DNA of 64,000 bases. It comes from Bradyrhizobium sp. CSS354 (GTDB lineage Bacteria > Pseudomonadota > Alphaproteobacteria > Rhizobiales > Xanthobacteraceae). A program made the translations under genes and the position numbers. Of this stretch, positions 8,260-16,274 are shown one piece after another (positions within the stretch are counted from its first letter, which is position 1; every line of letters starts with the position of its first letter). The notes beneath the pieces are model-generated. The model was not told the origin of the DNA and searched no databases. It worked only from the letters and a program-made list of their open reading frames with translations. The stretch is from assembly GCF_029051725.1 (NCBI RefSeq), contig NZ_JAACFU010000002.1:1-64000 (forward strand), in the 5' to 3' direction.

Positions 8260-11200
8260 TCATGCCGCCAGTTCGTCGAGCAGGGCCTTCGCCTGCTTCA
8301 GGTCCAACGTGTCAAAGCCCTCGGTGAACCAGCCGTAGACCGGAGCGAGAAGTTCTCGGGCCTCATCCCGCTTCCCTTGATCGCGCCATGACCGCGCCAT
8401 GCTCATCGCAGCGCGCAGCTCCCAGGATTTCGCCTGCTGTTCACGCCCAACCGCGAGCGCCCGCTCGAAATACGCTTCAGCTCTTGCTGCATCCCGCTCT
8501 GGCGACATCAGGGCGATTTCGCCAGCAATGCGATGGACCTCGGCCTCGCACCATCTTGCCTTTGTTGTCTCGACCAAGGTGATTGCTTCCCCAATGTAAC
8601 TCCAGGCGTCATCGAACTGGCCAAGCTCCCCACAGGCCATTGCCAAATGGAATAAATGCCACGCCAACTCACCTGATGATCCCCCCGAGCGATATACGGG
8701 GATCAGTGAGGTGAACGTGCTGACTGCAGAGGAGGCGTTGCCAGTTAAGGCCAAAAGATTGGCTCGCCTTAACAATCCCAGGGTCTTCCAGAAAATGGCG
8801 CCTTTTTCTTCGGCCAACGCGATTAGCTCATCCGATAGCGCCTTCGCCGTCGCGTAGTTACCGCTGAAGAGTTGGCTAAAGCATGCGTAATCCATCGTGG
8901 CCATCAGTGTGGCGGGGCCAGCCTCACGCGCCTCATTGAGCGCTTGTTCTGTGTATGCGAGCCCAGCCTCAGGATAGCCAAGGAACCACAGCAACATCGA
9001 CCGAAACCGGAGTTCGTAGGCAAACCACTGCGGCCGACGTTCGACAGGATCGTAAAGCGCAATCGCCTGATCGTAGTGCACGCGGGCTTGCGCGAAGTTG
9101 CCCGTGATCCCCAAGACATAGGCCACGCAGCGATGCCCGAGCATGAGCATGCCATTATCTCCCTGTTTCTCGGCAAACGCCAGGATCTGCGCGGCACCCT
9201 CGCGCGCCAGGTCGCCGTTGAATGCGGTCAGGTCCGTTAACCACAAACCGTAGAGCGCCCGAAACAGAAGCAGTGGATCCTTGGGAGGCTCCCCGAGCCC
9301 TTCAGCCTGTTCGATCAGCAGAAGTGCCCGCTCCGCGGCAGTCTTGGTTTCCGGTGCCGCTCCCCCTTTGACCTGAAGGAGTGGGTTTAAGAGTGCAACT
9401 TGAAACCTGATTTCTTCGCCTCGGAGCGCCGGCGTGCCGGGCAAAGTCGCTATCTGTCCGAGGGCCCGCCTAAGCTGCTCGATGGCCTCAACCAACGCCG
9501 AGCGCTTCAGTGACCGCAATCCTGCTTTGCCCCACAGACCCGCGGCCTTGTCGATCAGCCCGGCCTCGGTGCAATGCCGCGCCAGCAGATCCGGCTGGCC
9601 TTCGGCGATGTCAGGAAACTGCATTTCGAGGGTGTCTGCGATACGCGCGTGGAGTGCGCATCTAGGCTGGCGCAGCAAGGTGCCATAGGCCGTGTCCTGC
9701 ACCAGGGCGTGCTTGAACAAATACGCCGCGTGCGGCGGCACGCCTTTCCGGAACAGCAAACCGGCGCGGATAAGACGATCGAGTTCCGAGCCGAGTTCGG
9801 CCTCTCGCTTGCGCACCACGGCAGCCAACAGCGCATGAGAAAACTCACGGCCTATCGCCGCCCCGGTCTGTGCCACCTCCTTGGCCGGGCCGAGCCGGTC
9901 GAGCCGCGCCATCAGGGAAGCATGCAAGCTCGCGGGGACCGCCAGCGCCTGGGAGGGAACCGCAGCCGCAGTCTGCATCGCCTCCAACTCGCCCCCGGCC
10001 TCCAGCACGGCCTTGGTCATCTCTTCCACGAACAATGGGATGCCGTCGGTGCGCTCGATGATGTCCTTTCTGACGTTCGTCGGCAGCAGCTTGTTGCCGA
10101 TGACGCGGTCGATCATGGTGCCGACGTTGCGATGCCCCAGCCGGTTGAGGGCAAGAGCTGTTACATGCGGTTGTCCGACCCAGGGCGCCTCAAACTCGGG
10201 CCGAAACGTCACGATCAACATCACGGGAAGGTTCGCAACCCGGTCCACGGTGCGACCGAACGCTTCCAGGCTCGTGGGGTCGCCCCAGTGTGCATCCTCG
10301 ACAATCGTCAGCACGGGGCTGGAGCGCGCCAGAGTTTCCAATTGTAGGTCAAGTGCCTCCAGCGTCTTCTGCCGGCGCTGTTCGGGAGCAAGCTCCAAAG
10401 GGGGGTAGCGTCCGTCGTCAGGAAGTGACAACAGCGCGGCGAAGAGCGCCGCGTCCTGCCTGGACGTCGAGGTCTGCGCCAGTAGCGCATCAAGCTTGTC
10501 GAGCTTTGTTTGCGGAGTGTCGCCGTATGCAAATCCGGCGGCACGTCCGAACTGGCCAATTATTGGATAAAGGGCGCTGTCCGTGTGCTGTGGCGAGCAG
10601 AAATAACGCAGCCGCGTGTGTGGCTCGGCCGCGATTTCCTCCATGAGCGCGGCGGCAAGCCTGGATTTGCCGATCCCGGCCTCACCGGATAGCAGCACCG
10701 CCTGGCCTTCGCCGGTCTTCGCTTTCGCCCAGCGCCGCAACAGCAGTTCAAGCTCTTCTTCTCGTCCGACCAGTGCAGTCAGGACACCGGGGTGCATCGC
10801 CTCGAAGCGGCTCTGGACAGAACTTGCCCGCAGCGCGGCGAAAGCCTTCACCGGCCCGGCGATCCCCTTGAGGTCCTTAGGCTCGAGGTCTTGCAGTTCG
10901 AAGAGACTGCCGATGAGATTGCGGGTGGCCTCGGCAATAACGACCGTGTTCGGCTCGGCGATGGCCTGAAGGCGTGCCGCCAGGTTCGGGGTCTCGCCCA
11001 CAATATCGTGTTCCTGCGCTTCGCCGGACCCCACAAGATCCCCGACCACCACCATCCCGGTGGCAACCCCTATCCGCACTTGTAGGGGCTCAGGAGCCGC
11101 GAGCGCTGCCACCGCATCAATCAACGCAAGGCCGGCCCGCACTGCACGCTCGGCGTCATCTTCATGCGCTGCCGGATAGCCGAAGTAAATCAGCACACCA

Positions 11201-11613
11201 TCGCCCATATACCTGGCGACGAAGCCCCCGAAGCGGCGCACGGTCTCGGCGACGCACGTCTGATAGGCCGAAATGACCTCGCGTAGGTCCTCCAGGTCCA
11301 TGCGTGCGGAGAGCGCCGTCGAGCCGACGAGGTCTGCGAACATCACGGTGACTTGGCGGCGCTCGGCGGTGTCCTTGGCGGCTTTGTCGGTTTCCAGAGG
11401 AGCGTCGCATAGCGGCGCGAGTGCGCTCGCTTCATCGCGCAAGGCTGCGATGGCGTCGAGCAGCTTACGACGATGTCCGACAAATCCGACACCAAGATCC
11501 TTCAAGTCATCGGGCGTCAACCTCGGCAGGACCGTGTCGTCGATCTTATTCTCGCGGAATGGCGCCTCATATTGTTCGAGGCCAAGGCTCCGCAGCCAAC
11601 CTCCGAGGTCCAT
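8260..11613 (-). CDS. SAM domain-class III adenylate/guanylate cyclase-AAA ATPase-TPR protein
   Basis: About 1117 residues. The order is a SAM domain (MDLGGWLRSLGLEQYEAPF), a class III nucleotide cyclase with both metal Asp motifs (VMFADLVGST and ARYMGDGVLIYFG) and the Asn/Arg loop (GETPNLAARLQAIAE), an AAA/NTPase with Walker A (LLSGEAGIGKSRLAAAL) and Walker B (VLTIVEDAHWGD), and a long TPR region to the C-terminus. The predicted activity is cAMP (or cGMP) synthesis controlled by an ATPase/TPR sensor in the cytoplasm, as in the many rhizobial CyaA-like proteins. The ATG at 11613 places the SAM domain at the N-terminus; an upstream ATG at 11643 adds 10 residues. The gene is intact and monocistronic. 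Confidence 0.9.
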   Translation of the reverse strand: MDLGGWLRSLGLEQYEAPFRENKIDDTVLPRLTPDDLKDLGVGFVGHRRKLLDAIAALRDEASALAPLCDAPLETDKAAKDTAERRQVTVMFADLVGSTALSARMDLEDLREVISAYQTCVAETVRRFGGFVARYMGDGVLIYFGYPAAHEDDAERAVRAGLALIDAVAALAAPEPLQVRIGVATGMVVVGDLVGSGEAQEHDIVGETPNLAARLQAIAEPNTVVIAEATRNLIGSLFELQDLEPKDLKGIAGPVKAFAALRASSVQSRFEAMHPGVLTALVGREEELELLLRRWAKAKTGEGQAVLLSGEAGIGKSRLAAALMEEIAAEPHTRLRYFCSPQHTDSALYPIIGQFGRAAGFAYGDTPQTKLDKLDALLAQTSTSRQDAALFAALLSLPDDGRYPPLELAPEQRRQKTLEALDLQLETLARSSPVLTIVEDAHWGDPTSLEAFGRTVDRVANLPVMLIVTFRPEFEAPWVGQPHVTALALNRLGHRNVGTMIDRVIGNKLLPTNVRKDIIERTDGIPLFVEEMTKAVLEAGGELEAMQTAAAVPSQALAVPASLHASLMARLDRLGPAKEVAQTGAAIGREFSHALLAAVVRKREAELGSELDRLIRAGLLFRKGVPPHAAYLFKHALVQDTAYGTLLRQPRCALHARIADTLEMQFPDIAEGQPDLLARHCTEAGLIDKAAGLWGKAGLRSLKRSALVEAIEQLRRALGQIATLPGTPALRGEEIRFQVALLNPLLQVKGGAAPETKTAAERALLLIEQAEGLGEPPKDPLLLFRALYGLWLTDLTAFNGDLAREGAAQILAFAEKQGDNGMLMLGHRCVAYVLGITGNFAQARVHYDQAIALYDPVERRPQWFAYELRFRSMLLWFLGYPEAGLAYTEQALNEAREAGPATLMATMDYACFSQLFSGNYATAKALSDELIALAEEKGAIFWKTLGLLRRANLLALTGNASSAVSTFTSLIPVYRSGGSSGELAWHLFHLAMACGELGQFDDAWSYIGEAITLVETTKARWCEAEVHRIAGEIALMSPERDAARAEAYFERALAVGREQQAKSWELRAAMSMARSWRDQGKRDEARELLAPVYGWFTEGFDTLDLKQAKALLDELAA

Positions 11614-11684
11614 GGCGGCGCTCCCTCGTGCCAACCGCTGCATGATCCCCCAAGGGAGACTGTCTGTCTAGGGAATGCCGATGA

Positions 11685-11800
11685 CCGCTCTGGGTCAAAA
11701 GCAGCGGTGGGCGTCAAATTGGATCGGCGTCCGGTTTGCCCCTGACAGCCGACATGACCCGCGCTCAATCGACCTCCGGCTAAGGGCCATGTGTGGACGG
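11685..11800 (+). repeat. Dispersed intergenic repeat, copy 2 (best preserved)
   Basis: It begins ATGACCGCTCTGGGTCAAAA, then ATTGGATCGGCGTCCGGTTT, AGCCGACATGACCCG and CGGCTAAGGGCCATG. Copies with the same block order lie at 7163-7250 and 13650-13745. The element resembles a dispersed sequence common between rhizobial genes. The rest of the gap 11614-12002 holds nothing recognisable. Confidence 0.55.
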
Positions 11801-12002
11801 CTCCGGGTTGGCAAGGAGAATCTTCACTTGCCGCGTTGGTCGGAGCAGCGCCCTCCGCGGATCAGGTCCCGATCAAAAGCACGCATTCGAAGATGCCATG
11901 GCCCATGTGGGTTGTCCTGATCGCCGGATCGACCGGCGCTGCATTAGTGCTGTTCGCCCTTCCAACCGTTACGTTACAGCCGGTGACCGGCTGTGATCTC
12001 GT

Positions 12003-13034
12003 TCACGCCGTAAGGCCGGCGGGTTCCTTATAGGGTTCGTTCCTGGCCATCATCGCCCATGCCATCCCGGCGAGCTTATTGGCGAGTGCGATGGCTGCGA
12101 CCTTGGTGGGGCGGCGTGCCAACAACGCAGTGAGCCAAGGCCGATGGCTCGTGCCATGGATCTTGGCATAGCGGATCACGGTGAGTGCGCCCGCTGTGAA
12201 CAGGCTGCGTAAATAGCGATCGCCTTGCTTGCTGATACGGCCAAGCTTGTCCTTGCCCCCACTAGGGTTCTGCTTCGGCACGAGCCCGAACCAGGCCGAG
12301 AAGTCCCGCCCCGATCGGAAGGTTGTGGCATCGGCAACGCTTGCGACTAGCGCCGTTGCCAGTGCTGGACCGACGCCAGGGATCACATCCAGTCGCCTGC
12401 TCGTCGCGTTTGATCGATGCCAGGCAATGATGCGCTTATCGAATTCCAGGATCTGAGCCTTCAGTACCCGCAACTGACCGCCGAGAGCCGCAAGACACGC
12501 GCGGGCCACCTCCGGGACCCGGCGGTCAGCTGGATCGGCGACGACTTCCAACAGCTGTTCGACACCCCTGCGCCCGACGGAGGCAACAATCCCGAACTCG
12601 GCCAGATATGCACGGATCGAGTTGATGACAGCAGTCTGCTGGCGAATGAAGAGATGGCGTACGCGATGAAGCATCAGACAGCTCTGTTGCTCGTTCGTCT
12701 TGGTCGGCACGAACCGCATGTTGGGCCTTGTGACCGCCTCGCAAATAAGCCTCCGCGTCGGTGCTGTCGTTCTTCTGCCGCTTGACGTAGGGCTTCACAT
12801 AGGCCGGAGGCATCAGACGCACCGTATGCCCCAACGCCTGCAGCTCGCGGGACCAATGGTGCGATGAAGCGCAAGCCTCGATCCCAACTAGACACGGCGG
12901 CAACTTCTCAAAGAAGGACAGCACGAAGCGGCGCTTGAGCTGACGGCGTATGACCACCTGGCCGGCTGCATCGACCCCATTTACTTGGAAGACCGACTTC
13001 GCGATATCAGACCAATCGTTGAAACTGACTGCAT
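12003..13034 (-). pseudogene. IS110-family transposase with two opposite single-base indels
   Basis: Reading from the ATG at 13034 (preceded by GGAGG), the protein starts MQSVSTIGL and would continue with the DEDD-type motif D-IAKSVFQVNGVDAAGQ. One base is missing at about 13008, shifting the frame. The middle part (GIEACASSHHWSRELQALGH, then KRQKNDSTDAEA) is read in a second frame. One extra base at about 12747 then returns it to the first frame (MRFVPTKTNEQQSC to the end). The C-terminal half carries the transposase-20 domain (DVIPGVGPALATALVASV, then FSAWFGLVPKQNPSGGKDKLG). IS110 elements have no clear inverted repeats, so ends are not assigned. Confidence 0.85.
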
Positions 13035-13335
13035 AGGTTGTTCCTCCGAATCGTGGGAACCTTAAACGGCGCCCAGTCTTTGGCACTCTCGTGCCCGTGG
13101 AGGAGCCGTCCACAGCATCATCAGCAGACGCGTCCGAAGGGAAAGATGCGGTCGAGTAAGCAGCCGCCTACCTGATTGATCAATGAACAGCGGGGAAATG
13201 CGAGAGAGGCATCGGCAATCGAACGCGCTCATAGAGCACATGCGGCCGATGCTCGGGGCCAAAACCCGAAAGTGCAAGTCGCCGCGATTGCCCAGCTTCT
13301 CGCTTCATTACCCAGCGGCAAACACCGGTGACAGC
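13035..13335. other. Intergenic region, nothing recognised
   Basis: About 300 bp between the IS110 start and the small Tat-leader gene. It probably contains the IS110 right end, but no boundary can be fixed by eye. No gene is supported. Confidence 0.35.
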
Positions 13336-13533
13336 CTAAGGCCCCCTCTCAGGCGGCCTTCTGCTCTCAGCGATAGTTATTAGGCATACACGACGCGGGC
13401 CGTCGGAGCTGGCAATTGCGGTGCTAGTAAGTGAGGTCGAAAGCAACGCTGTAATAGTCGGAGGTGTTACGGAGGCGAATCTGCCGCAGAATCTTAAAAA
13501 TTCCCGCCGATCATCTTCTTCTGGAGAGGACAT
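13336..13533 (-). CDS. Small Tat-leader protein, paralogue of the one at the left edge
   Basis: 65 residues: MSSPEEDDRREFLRFCGRF, then SVTPPTITALLSTSLTSTAI and ASSDGPRR. It matches the gene at 1-245 almost residue for residue through the twin-arginine motif (DRREFL), the CGRF-TPP segment and LLSTSLTSTAIA. After that the tail is different and lacks the Gly/Ser/His-rich region, so this copy may be truncated or frameshifted. A ribosome site TAGGAG precedes the ATG at 13533. The shared 15-mer lies at 13587-13601. Function is unknown; export by Tat is inferred from the leader. Confidence 0.5.
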   Translation of the reverse strand: MSSPEEDDRREFLRFCGRFASVTPPTITALLSTSLTSTAIASSDGPRRVCLITIAESRRPPERGP

Positions 13534-13586
13534 TGCGGCTCCTATGATTTTCTCGAAATAATTATTAGTCGATTAGAGAGTTAAGC

Positions 13587-13601
13587 AGTTCAATCACGAA
13601 A
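13587..13601 (-). promoter_or_regulatory. Second copy of the 15-nt upstream motif
   Basis: AGTTCAATCACGAAA, identical to 315-329, 54 bp upstream of the Tat-leader paralogue. The two copies sit in non-identical AT-rich DNA at slightly different distances from their start codons. Confidence 0.35.
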
Positions 13602-13649
13602 TGTGTATCGGAGACCCGCCGCCTCGGGCATTGAAATGTTGCCCGAGGT

Positions 13650-13745
13650 CCGGTGCGGGTCACAAGCGGCGGCACGTCTGGCGTCCAGGCTACCGCTGAT
13701 AGCGGACACTCAGCCTTGTTCGGCCAAGGGCCACAACCGGACTTA
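13650..13745 (+). repeat. Dispersed intergenic repeat, diverged copy 3
   Basis: Contains CGGGTCACAAGCGGCGGC, TCTGGCGTCCAGGCTACC and CGGCCAAGGGCCACAACCGG, in the order found at 11685-11800 but with many substitutions. Confidence 0.4.
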
Positions 13746-13864
13746 GGCTCACCCTCAGCAGCTCGAAGCACAAGCCGCTGCGGCATTGCGCTTGCAATGA
13801 ACCATCGCCGAGGTGAGTTCCCCAGTCACTCAAGCAAAGAGCTTTGAACCGCGAACTGTAACAG

Positions 13865-13892
13865 AAAGAAGCCCGCCGACGTTGGCGGGCTT
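13865..13892 (-). terminator. Rho-independent terminator after csbD
   Basis: AAGCCCGCC (13869-13877) pairs with GGCGGGCTT (13884-13892) around a six-base loop. On the minus strand the hairpin is followed by a T-rich run (CTTCTTTCTG), just past the csbD stop. Confidence 0.7.
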
Positions 13893-13899
13893 AAGTTTC

Positions 13900-14103
13900 C
13901 TACCACTTCTGACGACCAAACCAGTCGTCGAGTTCTTTTTTGGCTTGATCTTTTTGGTAGCCGTATCGCTGCTGGAGTTTACCTTCGAGCTGATCTTGCT
14001 TGCCGTCGATGGTGTCCAAGTCGTCGTCCGTGAGTTTGCCCCACTGCTCTTTCACCTTGCCTTTGATTTGCTTCCAATTCCCTTCGACGCGGTTCCAGTC
14101 CAT
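13900..14103 (-). CDS. CsbD-family stress protein
   Basis: 67 residues from the ATG at 14103, preceded by GGAGG. MDWNRVEGNWKQIKGKVKEQ and WGKLTDDDLDTIDGKQDQLEG are the hallmark of CsbD/YjbJ proteins, small hydrophilic proteins induced by general stress in many bacteria; their molecular role is unknown. The gene ends in a good terminator, so it is a single transcription unit. Upstream lies an unusual 107-bp inverted-repeat segment (14138-14244). Confidence 0.9.
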   Translation of the reverse strand: MDWNRVEGNWKQIKGKVKEQWGKLTDDDLDTIDGKQDQLEGKLQQRYGYQKDQAKKELDDWFGRQKW

Positions 14104-14137
14104 GTGGGCCTCCTCCGTTGGGCTTTGCTTCAAATGC

Positions 14138-14244
14138 CGAGACCGTCGCCTTTGGCTATCTATCGCGAGCGCTTCGCAAAGCGGGCGGTTGACCTTTGGC
14201 TATCCGCAATTAGCGCCGTCACAGAACGACGGGCGACGGTCTCG
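14138..14244. repeat. 107-bp segment bounded by a 13-bp perfect inverted repeat
   Basis: CGAGACCGTCGCC at 14138-14150 and its exact complement GGCGACGGTCTCG at 14232-14244. Inside, CCTTTGGCTATC occurs twice (14149-14160 and 14193-14204). It lies 35 bp upstream of the csbD start. It could be a miniature mobile element or an extended regulatory structure. Confidence 0.5.
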
Positions 14245-14283
14245 CGCAAACAACACCGCTGATGGACATTTGTTCGCGTCGGG

Positions 14284-14321
14284 TTACGCGCGGACTGCCT
14301 TTTTACGCGCGGACTGCCTTT
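14284..14321. repeat. Perfect 19-bp tandem duplication
   Basis: TTACGCGCGGACTGCCTTT is present twice head to tail (14284-14302 and 14303-14321) in the non-coding gap between csbD and the gene ending at 14511. The rest of the 14245-14510 gap shows nothing else. Confidence 0.7.
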
Positions 14322-14510
14322 CGTTCGAACGCTGCGCTCCAATGGTGCGGATCGATGCCATTCCGGTTGAGCTAAGGGGCCCGCTCTTGCCCCTGATGGT
14401 CTGTCAATTTACCCCGCCACCGCAGCGCTAGCGAGAGACAAGGAGCCAATTCGATTCGCAGCGACGGCCTGTTGGAATTTCAATTACTCTATTCGCAGAG
14501 TGACACCCTT

Positions 14511-14726
14511 TCAGGGCTGTAGCCGCCAAAGAAAGCGTTGTCGGTTCTGATCGTGAACGCGCTGGTTTCTGCGCAAGATTGCCAGCTCCGTTTCAGCGGC
14601 GACCATATCCTTTCCCTCCCGCGTCAACTCAAGGACGAGCTTCTCTTGCTCGGCAAGCCGTCGTTCTCCCTGGACTACATCGCGTTCGACCTGCCTCAAC
14701 TCATCATAGACGAAGGTCTTATCCAT
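14511..14726 (-). CDS. Small coiled-coil hypothetical protein
   Basis: 71 residues from the ATG at 14726 (MDKTFVYDELRQVERDVVQG). Starts at 14741 or 14753 would add a few residues. The sequence is a continuous charged helix with heptad-like spacing (ERRLAEQEKLVLELTREGKD, then ETELAILRRNQRVHDQNRQR). Similar 70-80-residue proteins with the VERDVVQGERRLAEQE core are familiar from bradyrhizobial genomes, with no assigned function. Its position between csbD and a YsnF-like gene fits a stress-related set, but this is inference. Confidence 0.6.
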   Translation of the reverse strand: MDKTFVYDELRQVERDVVQGERRLAEQEKLVLELTREGKDMVAAETELAILRRNQRVHDQNRQRFLWRLQP

Positions 14727-14856
14727 CGTTGTGCTCAGCATGGCTCCGCCCATCCCTTCACCGCCGACAACCTCATCGCCAACTCAACCTTCCCCGAGCT
14801 GCCATCCGAGTGCAACGTGAGGTCCTACTCGACTACTGCTTGCAAAAAAAATTTAA

Positions 14857-14880
14857 GAACGATGCGATGAAGGTCGCGTT
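14857..14880 (+). promoter_or_regulatory. Candidate EcfG-type promoter
   Basis: AGAAC, 16 bp, then CGTT at 14877-14880, close to the alphaproteobacterial general-stress sigma factor consensus GGAAC-N16/17-CGTT with one mismatch. It lies 27 bp before the DUF2382 gene start. Confidence 0.35.
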
Positions 14881-14906
14881 GAGGCATGTCCATAGAGGAG
14901 GAAAGC

Positions 14907-15683
14907 ATGCAAGGACAATGCGTAGTAGCAGTATACAACTCCCGCAACGATGCGGAGCAAGCGTATCGTGCGGTGGTCGGTTCAGGAGTTCCAGCAGATC
15001 ATGTGAGGCTGAGCAATCAACCAGCACAGGCGTCAAGCAGCGGAAGATTAAGCGCCAGTTCGGAAGGAGAAAGTTTCTGGGACTGGCTGTTTGGTAGCGA
15101 TGTGCCGGAAGACGAGCGCCGTCTTTATGAAACCCATATGGAAAGAGGCGGTGCCGCATTGTCGGTGTTAGTGGATGCCCCGACCATGGCCGATCTCGAC
15201 CGTATTGAGGGTGTGCTGCAAGAATATAATCCAGTCGAGATTCACGAAGAAAACAGGGACGGTTCGACAGCGGCCGGAAGCGGAGCATTCGGAAGCGCCG
15301 GGAGTCAAGGAGGGTATGCCTCTCAAGGCCCGGAACGTGAGAAGGTCATCCCTCTGCCGGAAGAAGAACTGAAGGTCGGCAAACGGGCCACCGAGACCGT
15401 CAAGCATGTAAGAACCTACGTAGTCGAGGAACCCGTACAAAAGGACGTGCGACTGCGCGATGAGCGAACTGTCTTGGAGCGCCGCCCAGCCACGGGAACT
15501 GCGACAGGGCAACCCATGGAACGCGAGTACGAAGTGCGAGAGCTGCATGAACAACCCGTGGTCCAGAAGGATGTTCGAGCCGGTGAAGAACTTGTGGTGC
15601 GCAAAGAAGCGACCGAACGGACTGAACGGGTTGCCGACACGGTGAAGAAGACCAGGGTCGATATCGACAAGACCGGGCGCTGA
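14907..15683 (+). CDS. YsnF/AvaK-domain (DUF2382) stress protein
   Basis: 258 residues from the ATG at 14907, which follows GAGGAGGAAA; an upstream ATG at 14886 is less well placed. The N-terminal part resembles general stress protein 17M-like modules (VVAVYNSRNDAEQAYRAVVG). After a Gly/Ser linker, the C-terminal half is the DUF2382 domain: IPLPEEELKVGKRATETVKH, VRTYVVEEPVQKDVRLRDE and RAGEELVVRKEATERTERV. Proteins of this type are induced by drought, salt or general stress in several bacteria; no enzymatic activity is known. A terminator-like hairpin follows at 15729. Confidence 0.85.
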   Translation: MQGQCVVAVYNSRNDAEQAYRAVVGSGVPADHVRLSNQPAQASSSGRLSASSEGESFWDWLFGSDVPEDERRLYETHMERGGAALSVLVDAPTMADLDRIEGVLQEYNPVEIHEENRDGSTAAGSGAFGSAGSQGGYASQGPEREKVIPLPEEELKVGKRATETVKHVRTYVVEEPVQKDVRLRDERTVLERRPATGTATGQPMEREYEVRELHEQPVVQKDVRAGEELVVRKEATERTERVADTVKKTRVDIDKTGR

Positions 15684-15728
15684 GTTCAGTCTTCGCTGAT
15701 AGACCCGTTAAAGTTCGGATAGCGACAA

Positions 15729-15770
15729 GTGAGAGCGGCTTTAGTTCCGCTCTCACGCAGCCCAAAAAAG
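15729..15770 (+). terminator. Terminator-like hairpin after the DUF2382 gene
   Basis: GTGAGAGCGG (15729-15738) pairs perfectly with CCGCTCTCAC (15747-15756) around an eight-base loop, followed within ten bases by an A-rich, not T-rich, run. It may act as a terminator for either strand. Confidence 0.5.
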
Positions 15771-16274
15771 ATCAAGGACGAAGAACCCGTTCGCACCGAG
15801 CCCCGGCGTCAAGCGGAAGCACGTCGCGGTCATTCAGGATGAGGCGAGATGGAGGTTCGGTCTTCCTGGCGCATGCGAACACTGTGGTCCAAATGGTCCA
15901 ATCGAGGCCTGTCCGCCAATTAGGTCGCACGCGCGCTGATATGCATGATGGCCCGGACCACAACACGCTCCAATCAGAGGCCGGATACATTGATGCAAGA
16001 CCGCATCTGCCAGGTTGACGAAACCTCTTGCAACGCGCGGCCGGACCATACATTCGGGTCAAAGTCGGCGGTATACCTGAGGGCTGAGAACTTCCCACTG
16101 CGGACATGCCGAGGCGTTTCGCGAACAGCCGGATAGGCCCAAAGCCGGCGTCAACATTCAAATCGGGCTCAGGTTGGGAATGCCGCTTCGTCAGCCAAAG
16201 AAACAAGCATTTCTAAATGGTCTCTCAAGCAGCCATGAAAGCCGCGGATCCCGTCCTCAGCCATAATCCCTCAC
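15771..16274. other. Intergenic region, nothing recognised
   Basis: About 500 bp. Open frames exist on both strands, but none shows a family motif, good ribosome site or credible composition. It is probably decayed coding sequence. Confidence 0.35.

Noticed and set aside
15772..16206. Minus-strand 144-codon open frame
   Set aside because: No recognisable domain, Trp/Cys/Arg-rich shadow-like composition and no ribosome site.
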